Below are positions 63,690-64,000 of a stretch of DNA of 64,000 nt, piece after piece. Below the pieces are notes generated by a model. That model did no database searches and was not told the DNA's origin. It saw only the letters and a program-made list of their open reading frames with translations. The position numbers and the translations under genes are program-made. The stretch's first letter is position 1; the number at the start of each line of letters is the position of its first letter. The stretch comes from Molanna angustata (taxonomy: Eukaryota; Arthropoda; Insecta; Trichoptera; Molannidae): NCBI GenBank assembly GCA_963576475.1, contig OY754968.1, positions 15,837,116 through 15,901,115 of the forward strand. Direction: 5' to 3'.

Positions 63690-63705
63690 ACTCACACACA
63701 CACAC

Positions 63706-63745
<40 letters not shown>
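63640..63745. repeat. (CA)n microsatellite
   Basis: CA repeats with CTCACA interruptions at the point where the Helitron-like family has its own short GT/CA tract, suggesting expansion from within the element. Confidence 0.95.
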
Positions 63746-63746
<1 letters not shown>

Positions 63747-64000
63747 AATTGAGAAAAAAAACAATCAGTAACATAATATAAATTTAATGCACCTACCACT
63801 ACACTTTTTACGGTCTCACATTGCATTGGTCAATAAAACCGCCATTGTACACAAAATTATGAACATGAAGTAAAAAAAATAAATAAATGAATATCTGTAT
63901 CTGACCAGAAATGACATAAATAAAACGATTGAGAGACTCTTCTGATAAATAATATTCAAACAAGACCATCACAATATTATATTAATTTTAAGTCCAAAGA
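63746..64000. other. AT-rich end of window
   Basis: No recognised feature. Confidence 0.5.

Overview
The window looks like intergenic and intronic DNA from an insect, most likely a moth or butterfly. It is strongly AT-rich, is peppered with the TAGGTACCTAC-type simple sequence typical of Lepidoptera, and is packed with animal transposable elements: BEL/Pao, mariner/Tc1, many LINEs, tRNA-headed SINEs, Penelope-like pieces, MITEs and Helitron-like repeats. No bacterial, organellar or viral gene organisation is seen. The clade assignment is inference.

Layout. 0-5 kb: the end of a mariner transposase, a LINE scrap, a long AAATAAAAT low-complexity block, and a Penelope-like ORF end followed 37 bp later by a well-formed hammerhead ribozyme, then a Helitron-like repeat. 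5.08-11.99 kb: a complete BEL/Pao LTR retrotransposon on the minus strand with two 393-bp LTRs differing at one base, a 5-bp target duplication and an unbroken 1756-residue gag-pol frame. 12-16.5 kb: repeat fragments, a SINE and a broken LINE. 16.6-18.4 kb: the only candidate host gene, a three-exon minus-strand model with phase-compatible splice sites, encoding a 100-residue protein I do not recognise. 19-27 kb: LINE C-termini of several lineages, a CA microsatellite, a ten-copy 25-bp minisatellite and a SINE inserted in another SINE. 28-35 kb: a MITE with a TAT target duplication, a 60-bp palindrome and a LINE with a YADD polymerase motif. 36-43 kb: three further hammerhead or hammerhead-like loci plus a second decayed one (one pair forms a 97-bp inverted repeat), more inverted repeats, two MITEs and a hairpin-bearing repeat. 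44-54 kb: LINE 3' ends, a second long Helitron-like copy with a LINE inside it, a 44-bp tandem array, a foldback MITE, a full-length SINE and an LTR-like segment. 55-58 kb: a Tc1/mariner-superfamily transposon whose transposase frame was split by a LINE, leaving a 9-bp target duplication. 58-64 kb: SINE and LINE pieces, an unexplained ORF beside a perfect CGCGCATGCGCG palindrome, a third Helitron-like copy and a CA tract.

The history is layered insertion: Helitron-like repeats and MITEs host LINEs and SINEs, and the BEL element is the youngest datable arrival. SINE and LINE copies share a 3' tail motif, which fits the SINEs borrowing LINE machinery. The observations most worth following are the hammerhead/Penelope series and the small three-exon gene.
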